Positions 9,601-17,797 of a DNA stretch of 62,731 nucleotides are shown piece after piece. Below the pieces are notes generated by a model. That model was not told the origin of the DNA. It saw only the letters and a list, made by a program, of their open reading frames with translations, and made no database searches. The first letter of the stretch is position 1. Each line of letters begins with the position of its first letter. The position numbers were made by a program, and so were the translations under genes. The DNA comes from a virus: positions 1-62,731 of IMG/VR virus record IMGVR_UViG_3300007513_000035. The stretch is one strand, 5' to 3'.

Positions 9601-10175
9601 AATCTATTATAGGTCTCTAAGATCTCACTGGATTCCTTTACCACCTGAGACTCGAAGGTCGGGTTAGGAGTCCTGACAAGGCCAGATGTATCGAGTGCAG
9701 TTCCGAGATGTCCAAAACTTCCCCTCACACCGGGTAATAAATTATTCCCATCAGATCCCCCTATTTTGTCTATAATATCATCAGAAAACTTTCCACTGTT
9801 CGAATATTTTTCAAGCTCAAGTCCTCCGGTTTTATTTGAAGCAGCAAACACTGCCTGAGCGCCTGTATTTTCTGGCGGGGATAACGGATCACCTCTATTT
9901 GCAGTATCTGACTCGTAGTTTCCCCCTTTGAGTGGAAATTCATTGGGAGCGTACATGTTCATAACGTACTCCAGATAGTCTCCAATTAGACCTGTGTCAG
10001 AGTTTTCAAGATCAAGAAGCTCCAATTTAGAATTTGGATCAACAGTAAGATCATTATCGCTATACTGCTGCAAAAACTCGGGGTCACCGACACTATTTTT
10101 TAGATTAAAATTAATTGAATTCTTATCAGTTATGCCCTTGGAGTTTAAAAATTTACCAAGCTTCTCTCTTGCCAT
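6675..10175 (-). CDS. Large tail protein, tube-initiator (gpU/gp48/gp54-like) candidate
   Basis: The 1166-residue product is unfamiliar as a whole. The first 350 residues are polar and low in hydrophobic content. A better-structured middle (about residues 640-790) contains YCPFYFHDLRTNEILAFHAF, YGRMDPVQIYNNTART and DEMWWKINKLVTLVYPQYG, then a segment around RLRVGDVV. That layout of a DLRTNE strand, YGR..P and a Trp-rich helix fits the domains that cap or start the tail tube in several phage groups, but I cannot confirm it from sequence alone. Its place after the tape measure and before the LysM gene is the gpU slot of P2-like tails. The ATG at 10175 overlaps the preceding stop, indicating translational coupling. 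Virion structural role: strong; specific role: inference. Confidence 0.6.
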   Translation of the reverse strand: MAREKLGKFLNSKGITDKNSINFNLKNSVGDPEFLQQYSDNDLTVDPNSKLELLDLENSDTGLIGDYLEYVMNMYAPNEFPLKGGNYESDTANRGDPLSPPENTGAQAVFAASNKTGGLELEKYSNSGKFSDDIIDKIGGSDGNNLLPGVRGSFGHLGTALDTSGLVRTPNPTFESQVVKESSEILETYNRFAPTSRAFAEKGKTTKEADSDQTMYPQREFGDYVKGDESDAFSYDSLIDVAASLMAKAAGWDTDGEKPGTSRDPEGIVPSEYAMSYQNTQIATGRKNIDTEKLRSKNAYGTPTTSGLGESYRNGRGSFLVDNDDEADITSFGTVYTPDNKFDDPGASSVVSAQAIASLVAVSALGKKLMSDVIESLDSAKSVPMGRGPFLNGAFGNQVDRNIRTLHRLLLIPTQSAPFSDCVDRGIEIMFDSNISTLSSLGSREGSQLNDAENKAADMITNSAGYWLAVCRGILKNVDSVVEQAASAALGDYSSVENLVKLLGSNKLIGFFRYLASIGDISLTAGMGTSLKNTEDGNSYFNVDKLPDGPATRVGKSRSSEGNTTTSLAWRGNSVPSVYLLPREILRATVDLGTGGFGTNPAKGMMATTLWDKTYTSLGMEGEGQRIPGDVVERLENTLDAEYCPFYFHDLRTNEILAFHAFLSTLTDTFSPQYTDVKGYGRMDPVQIYNNTARTIGLSFIIAATSQEDFDEMWWKINKLVTLVYPQYGAGTQVTSGESKWIQPFSQVLKSSPMIRLRVGDVVKSNYSKYNLARIFGVGTAHAVNLKGNDAGDDAGSSLPGVLGAAMDKLNDLLDADMLDFFQTLYGTPLGLLGEHSWLSWLDNRAGRALVSQFLVNGFGNPILTQVIGQRLRDPDTVVNAAPKSFTISSVIDGLGAGGGGLFGYGYRAPAVVFLKPTDGKAYKWKKGSDTQMVRFNRPVRCMILERMEESIDKSSASNNMRKTRTVYKVVCTDLGAPFKYLLKGHFYINHSDIIADPAFIFNIAMLPALSLRGALNAAVEAVTNEAATAAGVPADTVNLNVSDTSQFFNSDDNPIVKAFNSSRGRGLAGFVRRLTIKHIDGSTTWETDWNSRAPKFVKVEIGFNPIHDIQPGLDSQGFNRAPVYNVGRSMEYIAGDPYDDNGHASKFGFRNQGRLTFKSKKIVED

Positions 10176-10453
10176 TATTCCTCACCCTCCTCACTAAGCT
10201 CGTCTTCATTGGAAAAAGTCGTGTACAGCGCTTCATCAGCAGCAGTGACCAGATCCATAACCTGTCCTTGATTAATTATATTATTCTTGAGATTTTTACC
10301 CAGTTCTTCAACTCTGCCGGTTATCAATTTGATGTGCTCATCTACCATAGGCTTTAGATGATCTGGGAGGCTGGCGTAGATCTTTTTAAACGCAGGGTGG
10401 CAGTAAATCTCATCTATCACTCTAAGTTGTCCCTGTGTCTGTTTTTCACCCAT
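10175..10453 (-). CDS. Small unknown tail-cluster protein
   Basis: This 92-residue, mostly helical protein has an acidic C-terminus (NEDELSEEGEE). It contains the segment HPAFKKIYASLPDHLKPMVD followed by a helix that could form a short coiled coil. I do not recognise the family. It starts with ATG at 10453, just after the tape-measure stop at 10457, and its end overlaps the start of the 1166-residue gene, so it is embedded in the tail operon. By position it may assist assembly of the tape-measure/tube-initiator complex; this is inference. Tight coupling to both neighbours and normal codon use support it as a real gene. Confidence 0.75.
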   Translation of the reverse strand: MGEKQTQGQLRVIDEIYCHPAFKKIYASLPDHLKPMVDEHIKLITGRVEELGKNLKNNIINQGQVMDLVTAADEALYTTFSNEDELSEEGEE

Positions 10454-10456
10454 ATT

Positions 10457-12850
10457 CTACAGTCTCTGCGTCAAGACTCCCTGGCCGCCGGAAATTGATC
10501 CGTTGGCAAGTGAAGCTATTAGATTACCCTTACCCTCATCAGTTAACTCAAGAGAAAGATTAATATTGATCGAAGGTGCATTCTCAGTGGCAGCTGTTAT
10601 TAGAGCCTGGCTAGCCTCATTCAACTTGGTTACAGCACCTGTTAGACTCACCTCGACAGGTGCCAGTGTGGGCACCTCGAGACTGAGTGCTGACAATCCG
10701 GTAAACTGGGATGCGATCTGAGCGCCTCTTGCGGCAATCTGTCCCTCGAGCTCAGATGTTGCCACACCAAACTCCTCGCGAATCCTATCTAAGGGAGAAA
10801 GGAATTCCCTAGCAGCCTCAGAGAGGTCAGATTCTGAAAGAGCATCAATGATTCCTTCGGTAAAGCGTAATCCAAATGGGCTTGGAGACTCGCCGAGGTA
10901 GCCATTCCCCTCAGCGACCCGATCCATATTGGCGAACAACTCACCGGCGGCTTGGGCGACTGATTCTGCAGAAGCTGGGGAATTTATGGCATCGGTCATA
11001 CCTTCGGCAAAGGCCAGGCCCGTATCTGTCCCCAGGGACATGCCAACGATATTTCTCCCGATCCCTTGAAGGCTCTCTGGGTCTAACGATATCTCCGCTG
11101 CAACACCTGTAACGTCCTCTCTTATATCACTAAAGAAGGTTCGCATGGATCCGGCGAGTTTTCCCATAGGGCTGGTTGGGTTTTCAGCATCGAGCTGCTC
11201 CGTGAGCACCCTGGCTGTCTCTTCACCCATCCCTCTACCAATCTCCTCTGCCACGGGTCGCATCTCAACTTCAAAGGTTAGGGCGAGACCGTCCATCTCA
11301 TCCTTCATCTGTCCCATAAAGCCTTCTGGCCCGGTCAGACCTTCTCGAATTCCAGCGAGTGTTCCCTCAGCCAGACTTCCCGGCACACTTCCCAGTGCAC
11401 CGGCAAACCTAACTGTCGAGTTTGCTGATCTTTCGGTATCCTCAGCGATGAGAGCCAGCTCACTCTGGGTCTGTGACATACCGGCCCGTATCTGAGCATC
11501 AGTAAATGCATCCCGAAACTGTTTAGCTGTCTGACCAATGGTTCTCTGAACCCTCGCCATGTCAGTATCGAAATCTCTGATCAGATCTTCCTGCGTATAT
11601 TCCTCAGCGCTGGGTCCCTCAGCAAGGGCATCCGCCTGGCCCGCCAGAATGTCTTCAATCTCCTGCACATCCTGAGCTGCCAGAATTCTCTGCATGTCTT
11701 CGACTTCTAGATTGTACTGAGAGGCTGTTGCCCTTGCCATTGCCAGGTTATCAGTAAAGTTCTCGGCTGTCACACCTGCATCAAGCATTGACGTTCGAAC
11801 CAGATCCATCATGTGGTGCTGGCCCTGGTTTGCCGCAGTCATGGCCTCAGTAACGTCAATATTAATCCCCATCAGGGCATTTAAGTTAGCAGCGGCCTGT
11901 GCTGCTCCTTCAAAGCTTTGAAACTGACCCACAACGCTAGAGAGAGACTGGAAGTCGAGGCCCATCTGGGAAAGCTGCGCTGATGCAGCAGCCATGGTTG
12001 ACTCTGTCATGTTACCAAAGTTTTTAACATCCTTGGTCATATCCACTACGTTGGCAGCGATAATCTTCGAGCTTACATCTGTAGCTCCCTCGGTAGCCTT
12101 GATAGTCCTGGCAACATTCATCAGCAGATCATCATTGGCCTCGCCTGTCATGTCAATCTGTCTCTGGACAAACAGCGCAGAATCTGCCTGGGAGATGTTC
12201 AGAGCCTTCATCGCAAGGGCTGTGCTCTCTGTCGTCTCTCGGGAGTCACCGGCGAGGAAAGCAACCGCATCCCTGTTGTCTTGTGCTATGCTGTGAAAGA
12301 GCTGGGAGAGTGCTGATTGATCTTCAAACAGATCAAACATCGTGAGGCTGGTTCCCTCAATACCTGTATAGAACTCCTCATACATCTCCCCCACAGCCCG
12401 GTTCGCCTCGGCAGCCTGCTTATTCGCACCCGTGGCATGTTCGTCTATGGCGCCAAAAGTACCACCAAATGCCTGCTGAATCTCAAAAAACTCCTCCCGC
12501 AAGGGACCGCCATGCGCTTGCATTATATCGAATAGACCTTCGACCTGGCTAAACATGGAATCAAGCATGCCCTTGGCCTGGCCGGCGACGCCGGATATTT
12601 CTTCAAACAGGCCCCCAGCGATTCCCACGGTGTCGCCTGAGTCCACTCCGGTGGCCAGACTAGCCAGTGAGAGACCCCCTAGGGCGGCCCCGGCTGCCAA
12701 AAGACCCATCTCTAGCTTCCGAGCGTCGGTGGTAGCCGACGCCATCTGGGTCTGATAATCACCTAGCTCTTCAGTGAGCGTTCTATACTGCGTCGTGAGG
12801 GTTCCCACCGCATCAACTGCTTCATCAGTCTGGGTTCTATATGCGCCCAT
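10457..12850 (-). CDS. Tape measure protein (start uncertain)
   Basis: This is the best tape-measure candidate: at least 797 residues, helical, Ala/Gln/Glu-rich, with a hydrophobic segment LAAGAALGGLSLASLATG near residues 51-68. It lies after the tube and tail-chaperone genes and before the baseplate genes. Tape measure proteins fill the tube lumen and set tail length. The usual rule of about 0.15 nm per residue would give roughly 120 nm. The first ATG (12850) has no ribosome site. The same frame stays open upstream to the TAA at 12952-12950, encoding an acidic/Ala-rich stretch with the reading EEDEPDADADAAARSQQTLA, and a GAGGA ribosome-like site lies at 12960-12956. No ATG, GTG or TTG occurs in that extension, so the true start may be non-standard. 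The gene is clearly richer in GC than its neighbours. Confidence 0.8.
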   Translation of the reverse strand: MGAYRTQTDEAVDAVGTLTTQYRTLTEELGDYQTQMASATTDARKLEMGLLAAGAALGGLSLASLATGVDSGDTVGIAGGLFEEISGVAGQAKGMLDSMFSQVEGLFDIMQAHGGPLREEFFEIQQAFGGTFGAIDEHATGANKQAAEANRAVGEMYEEFYTGIEGTSLTMFDLFEDQSALSQLFHSIAQDNRDAVAFLAGDSRETTESTALAMKALNISQADSALFVQRQIDMTGEANDDLLMNVARTIKATEGATDVSSKIIAANVVDMTKDVKNFGNMTESTMAAASAQLSQMGLDFQSLSSVVGQFQSFEGAAQAAANLNALMGINIDVTEAMTAANQGQHHMMDLVRTSMLDAGVTAENFTDNLAMARATASQYNLEVEDMQRILAAQDVQEIEDILAGQADALAEGPSAEEYTQEDLIRDFDTDMARVQRTIGQTAKQFRDAFTDAQIRAGMSQTQSELALIAEDTERSANSTVRFAGALGSVPGSLAEGTLAGIREGLTGPEGFMGQMKDEMDGLALTFEVEMRPVAEEIGRGMGEETARVLTEQLDAENPTSPMGKLAGSMRTFFSDIREDVTGVAAEISLDPESLQGIGRNIVGMSLGTDTGLAFAEGMTDAINSPASAESVAQAAGELFANMDRVAEGNGYLGESPSPFGLRFTEGIIDALSESDLSEAAREFLSPLDRIREEFGVATSELEGQIAARGAQIASQFTGLSALSLEVPTLAPVEVSLTGAVTKLNEASQALITAATENAPSININLSLELTDEGKGNLIASLANGSISGGQGVLTQRL

Positions 12851-12987
12851 GGAAACAACGGCGGCATCCAGCTCTTCAGCTAAAGTTTGTTGAGATCGCG
12901 CGGCAGCGTCGGCGTCGGCGTCTGGTTCGTCTTCTTCGACCGTTCTAAATTAAAATCCTCAATAATAAGTATTATGAAAACAAATTA

Positions 12988-13236
12988 TCAAGTAAACCTT
13001 CTTAATTTAGCGGGAACCTGGGCTCTATCTTTTCCTGTTAGCGCTCTGATGTCTGCCGTGTTATCACTAGCAGATTTTGAAGATCCTGTGCCTTTGATCT
13101 CTTTAATGATCCTGTCTATGAACCAGGACCTGTATCTAATAGGAATATTTCGACACTCTATGTATGACATTCCTAAATAATATTGGAGTAAGAAGAATTG
13201 CTCGAGACACAACTCCCTATAGTCACTCCCCAGGCC
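12988..13236 (-). CDS. Tail-assembly chaperone downstream frame (likely frameshift-fused)
   Basis: This is a short frame with LCLEQFFLLQYYLGMSYIEC and a helix ending RYRSWFIDRIIKEIKG, followed by a Lys/Ala-rich tail. It sits between the gp26-like zinc protein and the tape measure, where phages commonly encode the second part of a tail-assembly chaperone made by frameshifting (lambda G-GT and many others). The only possible independent starts are TTG at 13212, with AGGGAG directly touching it, and ATG at 13170, with AGGA one base away; both spacings are poor. The frame is open upstream without a stop through the T7 run of the gp26-like gene (13243-13237), and switching into it needs +1 or -2. 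I therefore annotate it as the extension of that gene. Sequence support is good; proof would be peptide data. Confidence 0.65.
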   Translation of the reverse strand, partial: GLGSDYRELCLEQFFLLQYYLGMSYIECRNIPIRYRSWFIDRIIKEIKGTGSSKSASDNTADIRALTGKDRAQVPAKLRRFT

Positions 13237-14083
13237 AAAAAAACCCGGTTCCCAACGGTAGCTGAATCTTAGAGGTATCTCCGCAACTATTACACTCTAG
13301 AGTCGTGGACATATCAACACCGGGTTCGTGATCCGTCATGTATGTCCTCAATTTTCTAGAGTCAAGTGCTGGCATATTATTAACAAAAGTCTTAATCTTG
13401 TTGCGATCTGTAATCCCGTCTACAGATAACACAGTCTTCTCTAATCGTCTCGTCACTGTACTCTCTGTTTTCATATCGGGTAATAACAGTCGCATCTTCT
13501 CAGCTTCTGCTGCCATCTCCTCTTCGTCAGCTCCCGTCAGGAACTTAAACTCCACTTTTTTCTTTGTTACCGGAAGGGTAAACTCAAATCTATTTTCTCC
13601 CTCTACTGCAGGCTCTATTTCAAGAGGTTTAATCCCGAGGTCAGCAAGGTTAAACTCATGGGATGTCGATGTATTGCACTTCGGGCACATCGCACGAGTT
13701 GTATATGTTTGTCCGTACCCCGTAATTCTAATTGCAATCATTACGGCGTTTCTATCCCCTACAATGAGATCTCTAGATCTAATACTGTCATCAATCAGGC
13801 ATGACTCAATTAGCTCGGTAATAACCGTACCTTTTCTAAGAAGTGCACGCGAGGTTAAAATATCTTCCTCTCTGGCAGTCATTGCTCTAATGTCAACAGT
13901 TTTAGCGCTATATAGCGGGCTATCGGGTGGGTAGATCATCCCTTGTGACGGGACCGGAACTGTCTCAACAGGAACCTCCCACCCAAAGTCATCTCTCATG
14001 ACATTTACCCTTGGTATCGAGTCATTCCCCGCAGCAGGTCCGCCAAATATTTCATTTCTCGGTCTGGTGTCTTCGCTAGACAA
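13223..14083 (-). CDS. gp26: T4 gp26-like baseplate/tail-assembly protein with zinc-binding Cys pairs
   Basis: A 286-residue protein resembling the T4 baseplate family that includes gp26. It has two Cys pairs, CPKC (133-136) and CNSC (264-267), which together look like a split zinc ribbon. The N-terminal half contains the family-like SQGMIYPPDSPLY and the helix MTAREEDILTSRALLRKG. In T4-like and other contractile phages these proteins are encoded just before the tape measure and act in hub or tape-measure assembly. The start is TTG at 14083 with AAGGG upstream. Near the 3' end the gene reads GGG TTT TTT TGG and stops eight residues after a seven-T run. That run lies where a frameshift into the next frame would make a longer fusion protein. 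The family call is good; T4 gp26's own role is structural, while a chaperone role here is inferred. Confidence 0.75.
   Translation of the reverse strand: MSSEDTRPRNEIFGGPAAGNDSIPRVNVMRDDFGWEVPVETVPVPSQGMIYPPDSPLYSAKTVDIRAMTAREEDILTSRALLRKGTVITELIESCLIDDSIRSRDLIVGDRNAVMIAIRITGYGQTYTTRAMCPKCNTSTSHEFNLADLGIKPLEIEPAVEGENRFEFTLPVTKKKVEFKFLTGADEEEMAAEAEKMRLLLPDMKTESTVTRRLEKTVLSVDGITDRNKIKTFVNNMPALDSRKLRTYMTDHEPGVDMSTTLECNSCGDTSKIQLPLGTGFFWPGE
13235..13243 (-). other. Candidate programmed frameshift site (T7 slippery run)
   Basis: On the minus strand seven consecutive T residues (13243-13237) followed by GG lie just before the stop of the gp26-like gene. Codons in the gene frame are TTT TTT TGG; the downstream frame reads TTT TTT GGC and is open for about 80 more codons. 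The change required is +1 or -2. Phage Mu is a known case of a -2 shift at the same place in the tail gene order. No strong downstream hairpin was evident by eye. Confidence 0.5.
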
Positions 14084-14100
14084 ATCAATACCCTTGCTTT

Positions 14101-14152
14101 AATAATCTTATTAGGAGAAGATTATTTGTAAAATATTTTTGAATATTTACAA
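14101..14152 (-). repeat. Two adjacent inverted repeats between tube and gp26-like genes
   Basis: The 86-base gap after the tail tube gene holds two hairpin-forming repeats. One is perfect: nine base pairs at 14101-14109 with 14118-14126, loop of eight. The other pairs about 14126-14137 with 14142-14152 and has one bulged base; on the minus strand it is preceded by a T-rich stretch. Both are AT-rich. They may weaken read-through or protect the 3' end of the abundant tube and sheath transcripts. No classical T-tract follows, so I do not call a terminator. Confidence 0.5.
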
Positions 14153-14169
14153 AAAAGATTAAAAACAAA

Positions 14170-14661
14170 TTAGTACTGAAGAACGCAATTATCAATTCTC
14201 AGCTGAAGATCAATTGCCATCGGTGTAGTCGCATCGCTGTAGTCTAAATCTTGAAAATTTGCACTTTTTATCATACAACCTTTCATGTCCCAAAGCTCAA
14301 CAACAGTTCCAACGGGATCAAGTAGCTTAAGCTGACAATCTCTCTTATAGAAATCTGCGTAACCAGCGCGGCCAGAAACAGACTCATAGTGAGTTCTAAT
14401 CCATTCCATTACCTGTTGTGCCCCAGATGGCGCAATCGGATCATGTAAAGAAACTCGAACTTCTCCAAAAGTCATCTTTCCGTTAAGATAACGAATGGCG
14501 TTAATGAAGTCTATTTTAATCTCATCAAATTGAAACGTTGGTCTTTGAGCAGTCTTCATTAAGAAAGCGTCAACTCCCTCTATTTGAAAAATCCACCGAT
14601 ATTTTCTCTTTGGCTCAAATTTATTAGGAAGCATTTCGCTAACTGATAAGGTAGTTGCCAT
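14170..14661 (-). CDS. gp19: Tail tube protein gp19
   Basis: At 163 residues it equals the length of T4 gp19. The sequence reads as a typical tube subunit: NKFEPKRKYRWIFQIEGVDA near the N-terminus, the central beta hairpin region RYLNGKMTFGEVRVSLHDP, and a C-terminus with AIDLQLRIDNCVLQY. Hexamers stack to form the inner tube through which DNA passes. It follows the second sheath gene, and only one tube gene is present despite two sheath genes. The ATG at 14661 has a good ribosome site (AGGAG). The downstream gap carries inverted repeats. Strong call from motif content, size and order. Confidence 0.92.
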   Translation of the reverse strand: MATTLSVSEMLPNKFEPKRKYRWIFQIEGVDAFLMKTAQRPTFQFDEIKIDFINAIRYLNGKMTFGEVRVSLHDPIAPSGAQQVMEWIRTHYESVSGRAGYADFYKRDCQLKLLDPVGTVVELWDMKGCMIKSANFQDLDYSDATTPMAIDLQLRIDNCVLQY

Positions 14662-14704
14662 GTTAATTTCTCCTGTATATCCTTATATATTCATCAAACT
14701 TACT

Positions 14705-17700
14705 TTAAACGTTATCAAATGCATCTGAACCTGCATTACTTAGCACAAAATCAAGAGAGATGAACTCTGCAGTCCTGGTGGGCTGCAAGAATATCTTACC
14801 TCGAATTGTGTTATTCTCTACGTCGGCCTGAGTCGTCGTAGATGTATCAATTATAACCTTGTACCTATCCACACCACTTAACTCCTGAATGGATTGCATA
14901 ATGGGATTAACAAGATCATTAAATCTGGCCAGTGTCTCCTCTCTGTTCGGTTCAAAAAGAAGTGAGTTTGCAATCTGTCTCACAGATCTTCTAACCTCAA
15001 TCAACAACCTTCTAACATTTACTCTGTCAAGTGAAGTTGCAGCCTGCAATAGCGTTTTCTGCCCCCAGACTACGAGAGGTTGTCCTGGGAAGTCCGTAAG
15101 AGGATTAATATCTGAAGAATAAAGATCATCAAGATTATCTCTTGAGAGGTCTACCGTAGCAAACAGCATGTTTGATAAGGCACCCCTTGTGAATCCGGCG
15201 GGAGCAAACCAGGGATGCCCAACCGAGTCGTTAAGTCCAAATGCACCGAGAACACCTACAGACGGGGGAACCTGAATATTTGATTTAGTTTCTGGATCAA
15301 CCATGACAAGATCTGGGAAATAAGCGGCAGCAAAAGACGTGTTCAGTGCTCTGTTATTGAAATCTTGAACTGTATAGGTCACGTCAACGGTCTGTGCTGT
15401 TCCTGTCACGACAGTGTTAAGTGTGTCTCTCTCTTCAATATCCATAATATACAGGGTATCAAATCTACTTTCTACAGAGCTAATTGCGTAATCAGTCACT
15501 GCTGTGTCTCTTATCCCGGGTATTGCTAGCAACTTAATACTAACATCTGAAGTATTGCCCATTATATCTATTGCCTTTCTATACGCGGCAACTGTAGGTC
15601 CTGCGACACCCCCTTGATTAGTAGAATCATCTATCTCCCTCTTTGCTGCGGCATCCACCAGTTTGCTAGTGTCTTCATTGAATATTCTTGTTCCGTCGAA
15701 GCCGCCCTGCATTATGGTTGTGAATCTGGTAAATTTCCTATTTCCAGGTGTCTTAAGATCTTCAGCCTTGAAAGCTCTAGTAAATCCAGTTCCGTCGGCG
15801 CCGGACTTATCATCTGCAACGCTTCCTCGCCTAACATAAGAAGCTGATAGCCATTCGTCGACGTCAGCGAGACCGTCAGACCCTGTTCTAACTCTTATCT
15901 TCTCCAGGGAGAATTCATTGTAATGAAAACGATCACAGTCTCTTACGATTCCATTTGAATCGGCCACTCCTGCATTGTTACCTTCAATAAAATTAATATT
16001 TGAGGTTTGCATTCTTGCAAAATACTTGGTCCGGCTTGGAAGGTCTGTTCTGACAAAGCCCAGATTGTTTGGCTGGGTAGGATCAGCCTTTTGTTCAAAC
16101 TGAACTCCCCAGTGAAGCCTAGCGTTGAGATCCTTTTCGGGAGCTAAGCCCGTGTAAATATTCTCTCTATATGCAATAGGCGGCGGAGTCGCTCTGTTAA
16201 TTGTATCCTGAGAATCTCTAGATCCTGACAGATACTCCTTGAAAGCATCCACCTTCAAAGAAGTTACATTTGTCCCGCTCATAAGAGTATTCGATCCGGA
16301 GGTTATGATGTGATCTGGACCCCTGAAGCCCATTGGCAAGGCAGAGATAGGAACCTTTCCAAGAGTAACCTCGGGCGCCATTTCAACTCGTATCCTAGTG
16401 GAGGCATTCGGATAATCACCCTGCACCACAAGCCTCTGTGCCCTGGTTGCTTTATCAAAATCAAAGAATGTACTTTGGTCACCAATAATTCTTGCAATAT
16501 ACCTGTCATCTGTCGGGTCTAGTGACAATCCAGAATATGTCTCAAGGGCTTCTCGGGTAGCGTCAGTATCCCCAAAAGATCTAACAACCACATCAAATGT
16601 GGCAGGAATCGTAGCATCTGTCGGCATGCTTAGATTTTGTATTGATATCTTGTATTGTGTGTTAGGTTCTGCACCGTCCGACCTGGCATGTATTCTAAAT
16701 AGATTTTTCCTAGTTGAGCCGAAAGTTTGAGATGTAAAGAAGGGGGTTCTTGCAGATGCATATCTGTCTCGGAAGCCTTCATAGTCCGGGGTTGTCGTTG
16801 TATTTCCTGTATTCCTGTCTAGTGTGCTGTATGTAATGAAGGCAATCGGCTGTTCAGCAGATCCGCACTCCCGAACAACACCCGACCCTGTGGGAACCGC
16901 CAGGCCTGGGTCGATATCATAGTGAGAATAAAGAAGATGGCCCCTCTTTTCATATTTTAGTGGATCCTTATTAAGAACTTTAGAAATATAATTTCCAGCA
17001 CCCGGATCAAAAGAAGCAGTGATAAAGCTTCTATAGTTTTCATCAGGATTATCAAGGTGACCATTTAAAAGAAGAACAAACTCCTGCTGGGCATTAGCAA
17101 TCTTAACTGTTCCTGTCAAGTCTCCTCTCTGTGGCCAGCCGGAGGATCCTTCATCACCTGCAACAAGTGTTGGAGGTCCTACAGCATGAGCCTGACCGGT
17201 CTCTACAGTCATTCCAATCGGTGTGTTATTGTAAGCGGTGCCGTGGACAATAGCAGAGGCTGAAAGGGCTGGAACAACGCCAGAGGGCGTCATAAGAACA
17301 CCTCTAATGATTGCCGATGCTGTGTGGAAACCCTGAATTCCAGCAGAGCTGAAGATTGTGCTTCCTGCAGACTCAGACATGTAGCATCCCAGGAAGTATG
17401 TTCTACCTAAAGGTCCTCCTGATGCAGCGTAGGGGTTCGCAGAAATCATACCGTTTAGTCCAATCTGTTGATCTCCAACAATGAAGCCTGCATTGGTAAC
17501 AGTTCCGTCTGTAGCCCTCTGCTTTCCATCACCACACCCCAGGACCCTGACATAAGTTAGTGATTGGGACCTTTCAAGCCACTCTCTAGCAGCTAAAGGT
17601 CCAAATATCTCTCCGTTAGACGGACCAAATCTATTGACAAATTCCTGATATGATCCCACAGTCACTGGAACAAAAGCTGGTCCGCTTTGGGCAGTTCCAA

Positions 17701-17797
17701 TTACTCCGGCAGGAACACCTGAAGGAGACGTCGGTGATGCAAACGTAAGATCAACCTCTGTTGAAGAGACTCCGGCACTTCTTCCTGATAATGGCAT
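14705..17797 (-). CDS. gp18: Tail sheath protein gp18, second paralogue
   Basis: This 1030-residue sheath protein is homologous to the next gene upstream. The N-terminal region has GVPAGVIGTAQSGPAFVPVT followed by EFVNRFGPSNGEIFGPLAAR. The C-terminal region has LDRVNVRRLLIEVRRSVRQI and ends with a PTRTAEFISLDF strand, as in the conserved sheath core. T4 gp18 is about 659 residues, so roughly 370 extra residues lie in the middle, probably surface domains. It contracts around the tube to drive infection. It follows the first paralogue by 39 bases and precedes the tube gene. The ATG at 17797 has a GGAG site. Both copies look intact, so this is a maintained duplication rather than a decaying one. 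Confidence 0.93.
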   Translation of the reverse strand: MPLSGRSAGVSSTEVDLTFASPTSPSGVPAGVIGTAQSGPAFVPVTVGSYQEFVNRFGPSNGEIFGPLAAREWLERSQSLTYVRVLGCGDGKQRATDGTVTNAGFIVGDQQIGLNGMISANPYAASGGPLGRTYFLGCYMSESAGSTIFSSAGIQGFHTASAIIRGVLMTPSGVVPALSASAIVHGTAYNNTPIGMTVETGQAHAVGPPTLVAGDEGSSGWPQRGDLTGTVKIANAQQEFVLLLNGHLDNPDENYRSFITASFDPGAGNYISKVLNKDPLKYEKRGHLLYSHYDIDPGLAVPTGSGVVRECGSAEQPIAFITYSTLDRNTGNTTTTPDYEGFRDRYASARTPFFTSQTFGSTRKNLFRIHARSDGAEPNTQYKISIQNLSMPTDATIPATFDVVVRSFGDTDATREALETYSGLSLDPTDDRYIARIIGDQSTFFDFDKATRAQRLVVQGDYPNASTRIRVEMAPEVTLGKVPISALPMGFRGPDHIITSGSNTLMSGTNVTSLKVDAFKEYLSGSRDSQDTINRATPPPIAYRENIYTGLAPEKDLNARLHWGVQFEQKADPTQPNNLGFVRTDLPSRTKYFARMQTSNINFIEGNNAGVADSNGIVRDCDRFHYNEFSLEKIRVRTGSDGLADVDEWLSASYVRRGSVADDKSGADGTGFTRAFKAEDLKTPGNRKFTRFTTIMQGGFDGTRIFNEDTSKLVDAAAKREIDDSTNQGGVAGPTVAAYRKAIDIMGNTSDVSIKLLAIPGIRDTAVTDYAISSVESRFDTLYIMDIEERDTLNTVVTGTAQTVDVTYTVQDFNNRALNTSFAAAYFPDLVMVDPETKSNIQVPPSVGVLGAFGLNDSVGHPWFAPAGFTRGALSNMLFATVDLSRDNLDDLYSSDINPLTDFPGQPLVVWGQKTLLQAATSLDRVNVRRLLIEVRRSVRQIANSLLFEPNREETLARFNDLVNPIMQSIQELSGVDRYKVIIDTSTTTQADVENNTIRGKIFLQPTRTAEFISLDFVLSNAGSDAFDNV

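Noticed and set aside
13338-13934. A 198-codon plus-strand frame opposite the gp26-like gene
   Set aside because: It is antisense to a clearly recognised protein with conserved Cys pairs; the frame is a by-product of its codon use.
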